The notes under the pieces: generated by a model
Database searches by the model: none
Seen by the model: the letters and a program-made list of their open reading frames with translations, nothing else
Told to the model about the DNA's origin: nothing
Translations under genes and position numbers: made by a program
Part shown: positions 1 through 7,419 of the stretch, one piece after another
How positions within the stretch are numbered: the first letter of the stretch is position 1
Layout of the letters: every line of letters begins with the position of its first letter
DNA from: a virus
Virus record (IMG/VR): IMGVR_UViG_3300002514_000031
Span: 1-59,495 of that record
Length of the DNA stretch: 59,495 nt
Reading direction: 5' to 3' (one strand)

Positions 1-657
1 GGATCTGTTTTGAACTGGTCTCGGGAGGCAGGAGCGGAGATTCATTTCATTGATAGGATCGAAGGTTTCAATGATGCCACCGTTGCGCAGGTGAGTCGAT
101 TGTTTGCGTGGCACTTGATATATTATGGGGAGCCATTAGATGAGCGAGTGTATCTGTTGACGAGTGATATGGATCTCTGGCCTTTGACGGGAGTTCCTTT
201 TCATCGAGAAACTCCCTATGACCATGTCCATTTGTATTATGGAAATGTGTACGCTCACGAACCTGACCCGAAGTATCCCATTGGGTACATCGGAGCGAAG
301 GTGAGAACATGGCGGCAGATCCTTTCTATGGCTTTGGAAGAGGCGTTGAAAGGCGTTCGAGATGAGGCTGATGGAATGAAGGTTTGGTGCTATGATGAAT
401 CATTCTTCGGCAAGCGGATTCACGAATGGGAAGGAGAAAAAGAAATCATTGCGAGACGGGGAGCACCGCCAGTTGACCGCATAGATCGGAGTTGTTGGCG
501 AGAAATTCAAGCAGGAGATATAGATGCTCATCTGCTCAGGCCAGGTTATTCAGAAGCCAATTGGCCTCGGTTACGGGAGTTGTTGAGCAAAATCATACCG
601 CACCGAATGGCTTGGTGTGATGAGTATTATGAAACTTTTATGAAGGAGAATTTCTGA
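1..657 (+). CDS. Glycosyltransferase-like protein, 5' end cut by window edge
   Basis: The frame is open from base 1. The first possible internal start is a TTG at 10, but the gene most likely begins outside the window. The visible 215 residues contain LLTSDMDLWPL (around residue 50), which resembles the DxD metal/nucleotide-sugar motif of GT-A glycosyltransferases, preceded by a helix like those seen in phage GT-A-like proteins. The usual first Rossmann strand is missing, consistent with truncation. It would modify a glycan, DNA or a virion protein; the acceptor cannot be told. It lies upstream of the head genes. The family assignment rests on the DxD region only. Confidence 0.5.
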   Translation, partial: GSVLNWSREAGAEIHFIDRIEGFNDATVAQVSRLFAWHLIYYGEPLDERVYLLTSDMDLWPLTGVPFHRETPYDHVHLYYGNVYAHEPDPKYPIGYIGAKVRTWRQILSMALEEALKGVRDEADGMKVWCYDESFFGKRIHEWEGEKEIIARRGAPPVDRIDRSCWREIQAGDIDAHLLRPGYSEANWPRLRELLSKIIPHRMAWCDEYYETFMKENF

Positions 658-722
658 TGGATCCATACGCAACGATAGTTTCGATGACCGAGGATCTTTC
701 TGAATTGGAGAATCTAGTTTGA
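657..722 (+). CDS. Mini-ORF of 21 residues
   Basis: A strong AAGGAG lies 8 bases before the ATG. The ATG overlaps the TGA of the preceding gene (TGATG), and the TGA at 720-722 overlaps the TTG start of the next gene. This tight coupling suggests it is translated. The peptide is acidic and has no recognisable function. It could also be only a translational coupling device for the next gene. Confidence 0.45.
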   Translation: MDPYATIVSMTEDLSELENLV

Positions 723-901
723 GCAGTGGCAATCCTATCGAGAAACTCAAAGAGCAGAAATGGTTGACGGAGCATCTTGAAAAGAAGATGAAGGAAGATT
801 TCTACGGAGAAATTCACGTGACCTTTCACGCAGGTCGAGTCATGCACGTAACTGATCACGAAAAACATCTGCCTCCAACTCGAAAAAACGCCCAAAAATA
901 A
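719..901 (+). CDS. Small hypothetical protein (60 aa)
   Basis: TTG start with GGAG 8 bases upstream, overlapping the stop of the mini-ORF before it. The protein is charged, with a helical N-terminal half and a His-rich tail. I recognise no family. It ends just before a promoter/terminator region that precedes the head genes. Confidence 0.55.
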   Translation: MSSGNPIEKLKEQKWLTEHLEKKMKEDFYGEIHVTFHAGRVMHVTDHEKHLPPTRKNAQK

Positions 902-928
902 AATCAAAAAATTTTTGCTTTTTTCTTT

Positions 929-956
929 TTGAGAAACGCTTTTGATCTTTTATGAT
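929..956 (+). promoter_or_regulatory. Putative sigma70-type promoter upstream of head operon
   Basis: TTGAGA at 929-934 and TATGAT at 951-956 are separated by 16 bases. The bases after the -10 (AAAAGGTAGAAAG) resemble those after the recurrent TATAATAAGAC motif elsewhere in the window. The predicted start is near 963, only about 70 bases before a terminator hairpin. Confidence 0.5.
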
Positions 957-996
957 AAAAGGTAGAAAGTGAATATCAAAAGCATAGAAGCATCCG

Positions 997-1035
997 AGCA
1001 CGGAGCCTCCTACAAAAGGTTCCGTGCTTTTTTTT
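997..1035 (+). terminator. Intrinsic terminator or attenuator before the protease gene
   Basis: AGCACGGAGCC (997-1007) pairs with GGTTCCGTGCT (1018-1028) with one G-U pair, followed by eight T. It lies between the 929-956 promoter and the ribosome site of the protease gene, so head-gene expression would need readthrough, or the unit makes a roughly 70-nt RNA. Confidence 0.8.
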
Positions 1036-1051
1036 GTGGCTGGAGAAACTT

Positions 1052-2458
1052 ATGAAAAACATATTCAATACCGTGACTGCCAATCTTTCAGGAAAAGTGC
1101 GTCATGCTCGTTTGGAGGATCGAGACTATTTGGTTGCGCCGATGGTGATGATTGTTGAAGGCGTTTTGAACGGATCCGATGGCCCACTGATGTATCCCGA
1201 AGATGAGCTGAGGAAATTTCCTGGCGTTTGGGATCACAAACCCATCGTGGTGTATCATCCCGAGATAGATGGCCAGCCTGTTACAGCGTGTCGGCCAGAG
1301 ATCCTCGACAACCGCAAGGTTGGTATGATCATGAACACTCGCTTCGAGGAGAACAAACTCAAAGCGGAGGCGTGGTTGGAAAAGGATCGCATTGGAAAGG
1401 TCGATGACCGAATCACCGATGCGATCCAAAACAACGCCATGATGGAATTGTCTACAGGGTTATATGCTGACGTGGATCCAACAGCGGGATCCTTCAATGA
1501 CGAACCATATGACGCTGTTCTCCGAAACTACAAACCAGACCACCTCGCATTGCTCCCCGATAAAGTTGGAGCGTGTTCGATTGCTGACGGCGGGGGATTT
1601 CTTCGCAACCAAGTCTCTCATCAGGCTCTTCGGGATGATCTCCAATCGCTCATAACCAAGAACAGAAACCCGAACGGAAAAGATCAGCTCAATTATATCT
1701 GGGTGATGGATACGTTTGATGATGGCTTCTTTATTTTCGAGGAAAACAATTTGCTTTATCAGATGGGATACAAGGTCAACGGAGATGTTGTATCATTAGA
1801 AGGTTCACCGCAAAGAGTGGTACGCCGATATGAGTACGTGGTAGTGAACGGTAACAAGAAAATACAGAACCTCATTTATGAGAAGGAGTATGAAATGGAT
1901 ATTGAGAAAATCGTTCAGGAATTGATTGACAATGGAAAGTGGACTGAAGAGGATCGTGAATTCCTCCTGAGTCAAAATGAAGAAGGTCTCAAGCACCTAC
2001 AGGAAAGAAAACCTGTGGAGAATGAGGAAGAGGATCCGCCAGCTGAAGAGGATCCCCCAGCAGAAGATCCTCCTGCCGAAGAAGGTGGAGAGGAAGAAGC
2101 CCCCACGGGCAACGTGGAGCAACCCGCTCCAATTACGGCAGAGAAGTTCATCAGCAACGCTCCGCCAGAAATCAAAGAAGTCCTCGAGCAAGGACAGAAA
2201 CAGCTCCAAGGTGTTCGCAATGCTTTGATTGAAAAGATCCGAGCGAACAAGAAGAACACATTCACCGAAGATCAATTGAAATCCAAATCCATCGAGGACT
2301 TGGAAGCGATTGCGAAGCTGGCGGTGAATAGCGAAGAGGAACTGCCCAAGGCAGATTTCTCAGGACAGGCTCCTGTCACGAAGAACGAAGAAGATGAGCA
2401 TGTGGAAGAACCGCTTGTGGCGGTGACCATGAACTTCGACAAGAGCAAAGACAAATAA
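1052..2458 (+). CDS. Prohead protease with C-terminal scaffold (DUF2213-like)
   Basis: A 468-residue protein. The ATG at 1052 follows TGGAG by 6 bases; an in-frame TTG at 1034 sits inside the terminator and is unlikely. The N-terminal half matches the DUF2213 capsid-protease pattern: a KPIVVYHP segment with His at about residue 69 and an MELSTG segment with Ser at about 134. A Pro/Glu-rich acidic linker and a helical, charged C-terminal region follow, typical of a scaffolding domain. It should process the capsid precursor inside the prohead. Its place directly before decoration and capsid genes supports this. An internal start at 1895 is listed separately. Confidence 0.85.
   Translation: MKNIFNTVTANLSGKVRHARLEDRDYLVAPMVMIVEGVLNGSDGPLMYPEDELRKFPGVWDHKPIVVYHPEIDGQPVTACRPEILDNRKVGMIMNTRFEENKLKAEAWLEKDRIGKVDDRITDAIQNNAMMELSTGLYADVDPTAGSFNDEPYDAVLRNYKPDHLALLPDKVGACSIADGGGFLRNQVSHQALRDDLQSLITKNRNPNGKDQLNYIWVMDTFDDGFFIFEENNLLYQMGYKVNGDVVSLEGSPQRVVRRYEYVVVNGNKKIQNLIYEKEYEMDIEKIVQELIDNGKWTEEDREFLLSQNEEGLKHLQERKPVENEEEDPPAEEDPPAEDPPAEEGGEEEAPTGNVEQPAPITAEKFISNAPPEIKEVLEQGQKQLQGVRNALIEKIRANKKNTFTEDQLKSKSIEDLEAIAKLAVNSEEELPKADFSGQAPVTKNEEDEHVEEPLVAVTMNFDKSKDK
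1895..2458 (+). CDS. Nested scaffolding protein (internal in-frame start)
   Basis: Inside the protease gene, AAGGAG at 1883-1888 lies 6 bases before an in-frame ATG at 1895. This predicts a separate 187-residue acidic, helical protein equal to the C-terminal part of the protease. The arrangement is that of lambda C/Nu3, where the scaffold is made from an internal start of the protease gene. The start is seen in sequence; the scaffold role is inferred. Confidence 0.6.
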   Translation: MDIEKIVQELIDNGKWTEEDREFLLSQNEEGLKHLQERKPVENEEEDPPAEEDPPAEDPPAEEGGEEEAPTGNVEQPAPITAEKFISNAPPEIKEVLEQGQKQLQGVRNALIEKIRANKKNTFTEDQLKSKSIEDLEAIAKLAVNSEEELPKADFSGQAPVTKNEEDEHVEEPLVAVTMNFDKSKDK

Positions 2459-2518
2459 CGGGGATGTCCTCGTTGGTGCTTGATTATTATCAAATGATAA
2501 AATGAAAGGAATGATAAA

Positions 2519-2947
2519 ATGCCAAACACGATTCAATTAGACGGTGATTACAAAAAAGAAGAAGCACTTGCCAATGCTGCTCTGAGTCCTGGCCATTTGG
2601 TCGAGCTGATGAGTACAGGAAAGATCCGAAAGCACTCGCAAGAAGGCGGTCATTCACAACTCGGTGTAGCGGTGGAAGATGCTCTGCAAGGTCAGATCAC
2701 CACTCACGCTTATGAAGCTGCAGAGCTGGTGACCTATCACATTCAGATGCGTGGAACTCGGTTCCAAGGCATCGTGAAGTCAGGTGAAACAATCGTCAAG
2801 GGTCAAGCCTTGTACTCAGCTGGAGATGGAACACTCATCAGCTTTAGCACTTTGACCTCGGGTAACAATGCCAATCAAGTCATTGCGTATGCGGAAGAGG
2901 CCGTGACTGCGGCAACCGATACGCTGACCGATGTACGAGCTGCATAG
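2519..2947 (+). CDS. Capsid decoration/stabilisation protein (DUF2190-like)
   Basis: A 142-residue protein with GAAAGGA before the ATG. It is Gly/Thr/Val-rich and beta-rich, with a central stretch on ETIVKGQALYSAGDGTLI and an Ala-rich end, in keeping with small capsid-decoration proteins lying between protease/scaffold and major capsid genes. It probably trimerises on the capsid surface. The assignment depends on position and composition more than on motifs. Confidence 0.6.
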   Translation: MPNTIQLDGDYKKEEALANAALSPGHLVELMSTGKIRKHSQEGGHSQLGVAVEDALQGQITTHAYEAAELVTYHIQMRGTRFQGIVKSGETIVKGQALYSAGDGTLISFSTLTSGNNANQVIAYAEEAVTAATDTLTDVRAA

Positions 2948-2998
2948 ACCAGTTGTCTATGTGTTTTCATAAGAACCAGAAAAAGAAAGGAATACAAA

Positions 2999-4048
2999 AT
3001 GGACTTTTTCATGAATGGATCAGCGGTTGGTCAGGTAGCTCAAACGCTTCTCTCCAACGATTTCGACACAGATGTACTGCGTCCGTACATCGGTGATGAT
3101 GGACAAACCTACATCACAAGAAACGAAGGTGGCGAACCCAAAGCTGTTCGTGTGGCAAACGCCACCGCAACGCTTCGGAAAGATGACTGGAAGATTTTGG
3201 ATGAGGCGATTGTCCGTGTGGCACAGCCTCGTCTCAAGTTTGTCGGTGATCTCCGCTCCCGAGGACTGACTTACAGTATCCCGAATGGGATGGGCAAGAC
3301 GGTTCTGGAAACCGAGACCATGAGCGACATTGATGATGCGATCATCTCGATGGACGGTCTCAGGCAGTCTCAGGGTGATCGTCCAGTGTTCGAGCTGACG
3401 AACTTGCCCCTGCCGATTATCCATAAGGATTTCCACTACTCCTCAAGGCAGATCGCTGCGAGCAGGAATGGCGGAAGTCCGTTGGATACAACCACGGCAG
3501 AATTGGCGGCACGAAAAGTCGCTGAGCAAGTTGAGAAACTCGCTCTGGGACGTTCCAGCACGTATGCGTATGGTGGCGGAACGATCTATGGCCTGTCGAA
3601 CTACACCAACAACCTCACCAAGACACTCACCACTCCCGTGGCTGCGTCAGACGTGGGAACCACGTTGTTGGCCGAAGTTCTGGCGATGCGTGAACAGGCT
3701 CGAGCTGTTTACCATTATGGGCCATGGATGATCTATCACGCTCCGAACTGGGATCAGTATTTGGATGATGATTTCAAAGCCAACTCAGACATCACCGTGC
3801 GTGAACGTCTGGGAAAAATTCCCGACATCCTCGGTGTCCAGACAGTTGACTATCTCCAGAACTACGATCTGGCGTTAGTTCAGATGACCTCGGACGTTGT
3901 CCGTGAAGTCATTGGAATGGAAATGACTACGGTTCAGTGGGAGTCCAGCGGTGGACTTCAGCAGAACTTCAAGGTCATGACCATCATGGTTCCGCAGTTC
4001 CGAGCTGACCAAAATAGCAATACGGGAATTGTCTACGGATCCATCTAG
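2999..4048 (+). CDS. Major capsid protein, encapsulin-like HK97 fold
   Basis: A 349-residue protein with AAAGGA before the ATG. The segment ELTNLPLPIIHKDFHYSSRQ, the E-loop-like region before it, and the helical KVAEQVEKLALG segment resemble HK97-fold capsid proteins of the encapsulin/linocin type. The pattern DDWKILDEAIVRVAQPRLKFV near the N-terminus is shared by phage members of this group. It should assemble the icosahedral shell. It follows the protease and decoration genes and is followed by a strong terminator hairpin, fitting a highly expressed structural gene. Confidence 0.85.
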   Translation: MDFFMNGSAVGQVAQTLLSNDFDTDVLRPYIGDDGQTYITRNEGGEPKAVRVANATATLRKDDWKILDEAIVRVAQPRLKFVGDLRSRGLTYSIPNGMGKTVLETETMSDIDDAIISMDGLRQSQGDRPVFELTNLPLPIIHKDFHYSSRQIAASRNGGSPLDTTTAELAARKVAEQVEKLALGRSSTYAYGGGTIYGLSNYTNNLTKTLTTPVAASDVGTTLLAEVLAMREQARAVYHYGPWMIYHAPNWDQYLDDDFKANSDITVRERLGKIPDILGVQTVDYLQNYDLALVQMTSDVVREVIGMEMTTVQWESSGGLQQNFKVMTIMVPQFRADQNSNTGIVYGSI

Positions 4049-4089
4049 GTTTCGTGGATCATCTTTGTTAGGATGTTGGTGTATCGCCA

Positions 4090-4125
4090 CAAGACGGACT
4101 GGCATTGGCCAGCCAGTCCGTCTTG
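4090..4125 (+). terminator. Long hairpin after the capsid gene
   Basis: CAAGACGGACTGGC (4090-4103) pairs perfectly over 14 bp with 4112-4125 across an 8-base loop, followed by GATTTTAC. The U-tract is weak, so it may act as partial terminator or as a 3' end stabiliser separating the abundant capsid message from downstream genes. Confidence 0.7.
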
Positions 4126-4157
4126 GATTTTACAAACGGCCAATGGAGACTATAATC

Positions 4158-4601
4158 ATGACCGATGAAAAAAAGATACGTTACTTTGTATTCAAGGATC
4201 CCAAGAACGGTTCTCACGTAGAGGACGACAAAGTGTACAGGCCTGGTGACAGGGTTCCCAGTACAAAAGATCTTGCCTCTTCCTTCCCGTTCAAGTTTGA
4301 AGAAGCATCTTCAAAAGAAGCCACTGGGCCACTCACTCATTTGAACTCCAAAGAGGAAGAGAAAGCGGAAGAACCTGTGCCCGAGGTCGTTGAAGAAGTG
4401 GAACCCGTAGTGAATCGGTTGGGCGTGGATATCACCAGCCGATACAAAGAAGCATCGGACGCGCATGTGCTTGTTTTGAAAGTCGGCAAGGCCGCAAAAA
4501 CAAGATACATCGTTGTGGGTGAAGATAGTCCTGATGTGCCTTTGACGGATAAATCGATGAAGAAAACAGAGCTGGAAACTTTTCTGGCAACACTCGGATA
4601 A
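4158..4601 (+). CDS. Hypothetical acidic protein after capsid
   Basis: The chosen start is the ATG at 4158, with GGAGAC 7 bases upstream; an earlier in-frame ATG at 4143 and an extension back into the capsid gene lack a ribosome site. The 147 residues contain a basic N-terminal part, a Glu-rich middle and a C-terminal domain with TRYIVVGEDSPDVPLTDKS. The position is that of head-completion accessory genes. I recognise no family. Confidence 0.7.
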   Translation: MTDEKKIRYFVFKDPKNGSHVEDDKVYRPGDRVPSTKDLASSFPFKFEEASSKEATGPLTHLNSKEEEKAEEPVPEVVEEVEPVVNRLGVDITSRYKEASDAHVLVLKVGKAAKTRYIVVGEDSPDVPLTDKSMKKTELETFLATLG

Positions 4602-4605
4602 TCAT

Positions 4606-5271
4606 ATGCAATGGAATCCAGAACAATGGTGGAAGGGAGAAGATATCATCTTGATCGGTGGTGGCAGTTCCCTTCGTGGATTCGATTGGGAAAGGCTCCG
4701 AGACCATCGGGTCATTGGGATCAATGACGCTTATCAGTTAGGAGAAGAGATTTGCGATGCTGTAGTGTTCGGAGATTTGAAGTGGTACACAGCACGTCAG
4801 CAATATCTCCAGCATTTCAAGAATCCCGTGTTTTCCAATCAGCCTTCTCTGCACGTAGGATCCCCAATTTGGCTGCGTACTATGCGGAGAGAGAAGAACG
4901 GACTCAGCCATGGCGGTTTGTACTGGGGCAACAACACGGGTTGCGTAGCGGTCAACCTCGCACTCCTTCTCGGAGCACGGCGGGTTATGTTATTGGGTTT
5001 TGACATGAAAGTCGGATCTGACAAGAAACTCAACTGGCATCCTTCGGAGGCTCGAGTCACCGAGCAAACTTTCATGAGGTTTGAAAAAGGATTCCGAATC
5101 ATCGCAAAAGAACTGAATGAGAAATTCCCTGACCGAGAAATTATCAACCTTGGTCCAGACTCCGATTTGGATCTGTTTCCTTTTCGGGATTTGGACACTT
5201 ACTTAGGAGACGCAAATGAAACGCATAACAATACTATTGGTGCTGGCGCTTGTAGCGTTGGCGGGATGTAG
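4606..5271 (+). CDS. DUF115/MAF-like Rossmann protein
   Basis: A 221-residue protein beginning with a Rossmann-type segment, DIILIGGGSSLRGFDW, followed by VIGINDAY, VFGDLKW and an internal RRVMLLGFDMK strand. This pattern matches DUF115/motility-accessory-factor and sialyltransferase-like proteins that bind nucleotide sugars or similar ligands. In a phage it may decorate a surface structure, alone or with the glycosyltransferase-like gene at the left edge. Its end overlaps the next gene by 56 bases in another frame. The substrate is unknown. Confidence 0.6.
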   Translation: MQWNPEQWWKGEDIILIGGGSSLRGFDWERLRDHRVIGINDAYQLGEEICDAVVFGDLKWYTARQQYLQHFKNPVFSNQPSLHVGSPIWLRTMRREKNGLSHGGLYWGNNTGCVAVNLALLLGARRVMLLGFDMKVGSDKKLNWHPSEARVTEQTFMRFEKGFRIIAKELNEKFPDREIINLGPDSDLDLFPFRDLDTYLGDANETHNNTIGAGACSVGGM

Positions 5272-5650
5272 CGGCATTCAAGCCACTCCGAAGATGGAAG
5301 CTCAGATCGCAACCAACGCAGCGGAAGCAACCGCACGCCTCGCTACTGAGCAGACGAAGGAGTCAGCCACCGCAGGCATTGCTACCAACGCAAAAGTGTT
5401 CGCCAATTATTATGACAATGCTACAGTGAATGTTTTTGCGTATTGGTTTGACGCTCGGAAACAGATTTGGTGCAACGCAACTTACTATACGTTGATCAAA
5501 AAGACGAAGGTGGCGAGTGAAACCATTGACAAGAATACTAAGGCCGATGATAAGTATGATGAGCCAACCATCAAAGCTCTCTATATTGAAGAAAACAAAT
5601 GGTTGCAGCAAGTCAATGACGGCCTAAAAGGAACTGACATCCAAAGGTAG
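5216..5650 (+). CDS. Small lipoprotein
   Basis: AGGAGACGCAA precedes the ATG. The 144 residues start with a classical lipoprotein signal (KRITILLVLALVALAGC; lipobox LAGC, Cys 18), then an Ala/Thr-rich helix and a Lys-rich C-terminal part. It should be lipid-anchored in the host envelope. Candidate roles are outer spanin, superinfection exclusion or lysis control. It overlaps the DUF115-like gene, and membrane-protein genes follow. Confidence 0.7.
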   Translation: MKRITILLVLALVALAGCSGIQATPKMEAQIATNAAEATARLATEQTKESATAGIATNAKVFANYYDNATVNVFAYWFDARKQIWCNATYYTLIKKTKVASETIDKNTKADDKYDEPTIKALYIEENKWLQQVNDGLKGTDIQR

Positions 5651-5689
5651 TATTTTGCCCGAGGAAGTCGCACTGATAAGGAGACACTT

Positions 5690-6019
5690 ATGAGTTTGAC
5701 AATGGAAGAATTGAAGGCCAGAGGTTTGGGACTCTCGGAAGAGTTCATCGACACTTATGGTCCAGCCGTCATCGCAATGTCTTCGCAAGAGGCGTTGAAC
5801 CTGATTGAGCTTTTGGCGAATGGAAAAGAACTGGAAGCATGGGCGTTGGTTCTGGAAAAGAAATCTGGTGATGACGCTTTGGCTGAGTTCGTAACGATTA
5901 CTGCCGCATGGAATGCTGAGAATCAAAAGAATGCGTCATCACTGGCTCTCCAAAAGGAAGCGATTACGGCGTTGTTAAAAGGATGCCTGATAATATCGCT
6001 TGCATTGGTGGGTCTTTAA
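5690..6019 (+). CDS. Hypothetical protein with C-terminal membrane segment
   Basis: AAGGAGACACTT precedes the ATG. The 109 residues are mostly helical and end in a hydrophobic tail (LLKGCLIISLALVGL), so it is probably tail-anchored. It lies between a lipoprotein and a two-helix membrane protein, a context that suggests a lysis or membrane function. I recognise no family. Confidence 0.65.
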   Translation: MSLTMEELKARGLGLSEEFIDTYGPAVIAMSSQEALNLIELLANGKELEAWALVLEKKSGDDALAEFVTITAAWNAENQKNASSLALQKEAITALLKGCLIISLALVGL

Positions 6020-6059
6020 CTTTTACGCTGCTTGGAAGATAGTAGTAAGGATGTGGATC

Positions 6060-6278
6060 ATGGATAAAGCACAGACGATAAAATGGTTGTCAGCTTCGGT
6101 TATCCGAGGCGTGGCGTGGGCATTGGCAGCGTGGTTCGGTATGTCTGCAACCGCATCCAATGAAACTTCCACGATGATCACCGATAGCGTTATTGGTTTG
6201 GTGCTGGCAGGAGTTTCGATTTATACCAGCATCAAAGGAAGAAAGAAACTCTTGTCAACACCTCCGCCAAAAGGATAA
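6060..6278 (+). CDS. Two-helix membrane protein, holin-like
   Basis: The ATG at 6060 (AGTAAGG about 10 bases upstream) is preferred over ATG 6051 and over an extension overlapping the previous gene. The 72 residues form two hydrophobic segments (about 7-31 and 40-59) and a basic C-terminal end (KGRKKLL), the size and shape of class II holins. Whether it forms lysis pores cannot be decided because no endolysin is recognised in the window. Confidence 0.5.
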   Translation: MDKAQTIKWLSASVIRGVAWALAAWFGMSATASNETSTMITDSVIGLVLAGVSIYTSIKGRKKLLSTPPPKG

Positions 6279-6284
6279 TGAAAA

Positions 6285-6698
6285 ATGGCAAGAACTACAT
6301 ATTCAGCCGTAGCGTTGATCATTGAGGTTGACGCAAACATCAGCACGGATCTCGCACCGTTTATCGAAGTGGCAAACGCTCTGGTGACAGACGTATGCAA
6401 TACAACAGATTATACTGCAGCAAAGCTGGAGTTGATAGAACGATGGTTGAGTGCTCACTTTTATGCGATGCGGGATCCTCTGGCTGAAAACGAGAAGGCA
6501 GGAGAAGTCGGTCAGAAGTTTTTCGGAAAGGTTGATTTGGGCTTGCAGCATACTCGGTACGGTCAGATGGTTTTGATTTTGGACACTGACGGAGATTTGG
6601 CTGCGTTGAATAACAGAGCAACGAAAGGCAGAGCCAAGGTCACTCTTTCTGCCAGTTGGCTGGGAACGGAAGATTGGGACGAAAACAATAACACATGA
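6285..6698 (+). CDS. Head-tail connector (adaptor) protein
   Basis: A 137-residue protein with the pattern ELIERWLSAHFYAMRDPLAENE followed by a conserved HTRYGQMVLILDTDG segment. This is typical of gp6-like/DUF4054-like head-completion adaptors that dock on the portal. It is the first gene of a compact neck block in which each start overlaps or abuts the previous stop (4-base overlap with the next gene). Confidence 0.7.
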   Translation: MARTTYSAVALIIEVDANISTDLAPFIEVANALVTDVCNTTDYTAAKLELIERWLSAHFYAMRDPLAENEKAGEVGQKFFGKVDLGLQHTRYGQMVLILDTDGDLAALNNRATKGRAKVTLSASWLGTEDWDENNNT

Positions 6699-7042
6699 GC
6701 ATCATCACTAAAATGTTGAAGCAGGACGCTGTCTATTGGGGAGCAGCGGTCAATGACGGAGACGGCGGTCAAACCTTCCCCACGGGAGTTGCTATCACTT
6801 GTCGATGGACGAATGTGGATGGTGATGTTCCTGATTCTCGGGATCTCTCTGAGATGTCTTCGCATAAGATCTATGTCAGTCAGGACGTTGCCATTGGTGG
6901 TTATCTGTACTTGGGAGATATTGCTGACGTGGATGACGGGGCTGATAGTCCTCTCACTACGGCGGGAGCGATTATGATCAAAGGTTTCCGCAAGATGCCC
7001 AACTTCAAGGCCACCGAATTTCTACGGGGGGTCAGTGTGTGA
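6695..7042 (+). CDS. Head closure (stopper) protein
   Basis: A 115-residue beta-rich protein in the position of the head stopper, between adaptor and gp10-like neck protein. The segment CRWTNVDGDVPDSRDLSEM followed by YVSQDVAIGGYLYLG fits the small barrel of phage stoppers. ATGA overlap with the preceding gene. Confidence 0.55.
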   Translation: MSIITKMLKQDAVYWGAAVNDGDGGQTFPTGVAITCRWTNVDGDVPDSRDLSEMSSHKIYVSQDVAIGGYLYLGDIADVDDGADSPLTTAGAIMIKGFRKMPNFKATEFLRGVSV

Positions 7043-7419
7043 TGGCAAAAACAACAGTCAAAATCAAAGGACTCAACGAGGTTCGAGCGAACCTGCGAAA
7101 AGTCACTATGCATATACACGGCAACGCTCGTGCCGCGATGGTAGAGACCGTGGCAACAATTCAACGTGAGTCGATGAGAAGAACTCCCGTGGATACGGGA
7201 AATTTGATGGGCGGTCATCGCACGAAAGTCGGTGGGCACGGGAAGAAGGTTTGGGGCATCATCTACGTGTTGGCCAATTATGCGTTGTTTGTTCATGAGG
7301 CTCCTCCGAGCACTGTCTTCAAATCCAAATGGCCTCGTGGCCGCAAGTATTTAGAGCGCGCCATCACTGACAATTTGACGATGATCAAAGCAAACATTTT
7401 GAAGTGGGTGAAAGTATAA
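7042..7419 (+). CDS. HK97 gp10-like neck/tail-completion protein
   Basis: Starts at ATG 7042 within TGATG; an in-frame GTG three bases earlier is less likely. The 125 residues carry the hallmark TPVDTGNLMGGH segment of the HK97-gp10 family followed by a C-terminal YLERAITDN helix. Members act at the head-tail junction during tail joining. Neighbours on both sides are neck genes. Confidence 0.8.
   Translation: MAKTTVKIKGLNEVRANLRKVTMHIHGNARAAMVETVATIQRESMRRTPVDTGNLMGGHRTKVGGHGKKVWGIIYVLANYALFVHEAPPSTVFKSKWPRGRKYLERAITDNLTMIKANILKWVKV

Noticed and set aside
2480-2500. TTATCAAATGATAA palindrome before the decoration gene as operator
   Set aside because: It is AT-rich and next to a repeated AATGATAAAATG string; no second copy with regulatory context was found.
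4029-4157. Start of the post-capsid gene inside the capsid gene (ATG at 4029)
   Set aside because: That extension covers the capsid stop and the 14-bp hairpin and lacks a ribosome site; ATG 4158 has GGAGAC.
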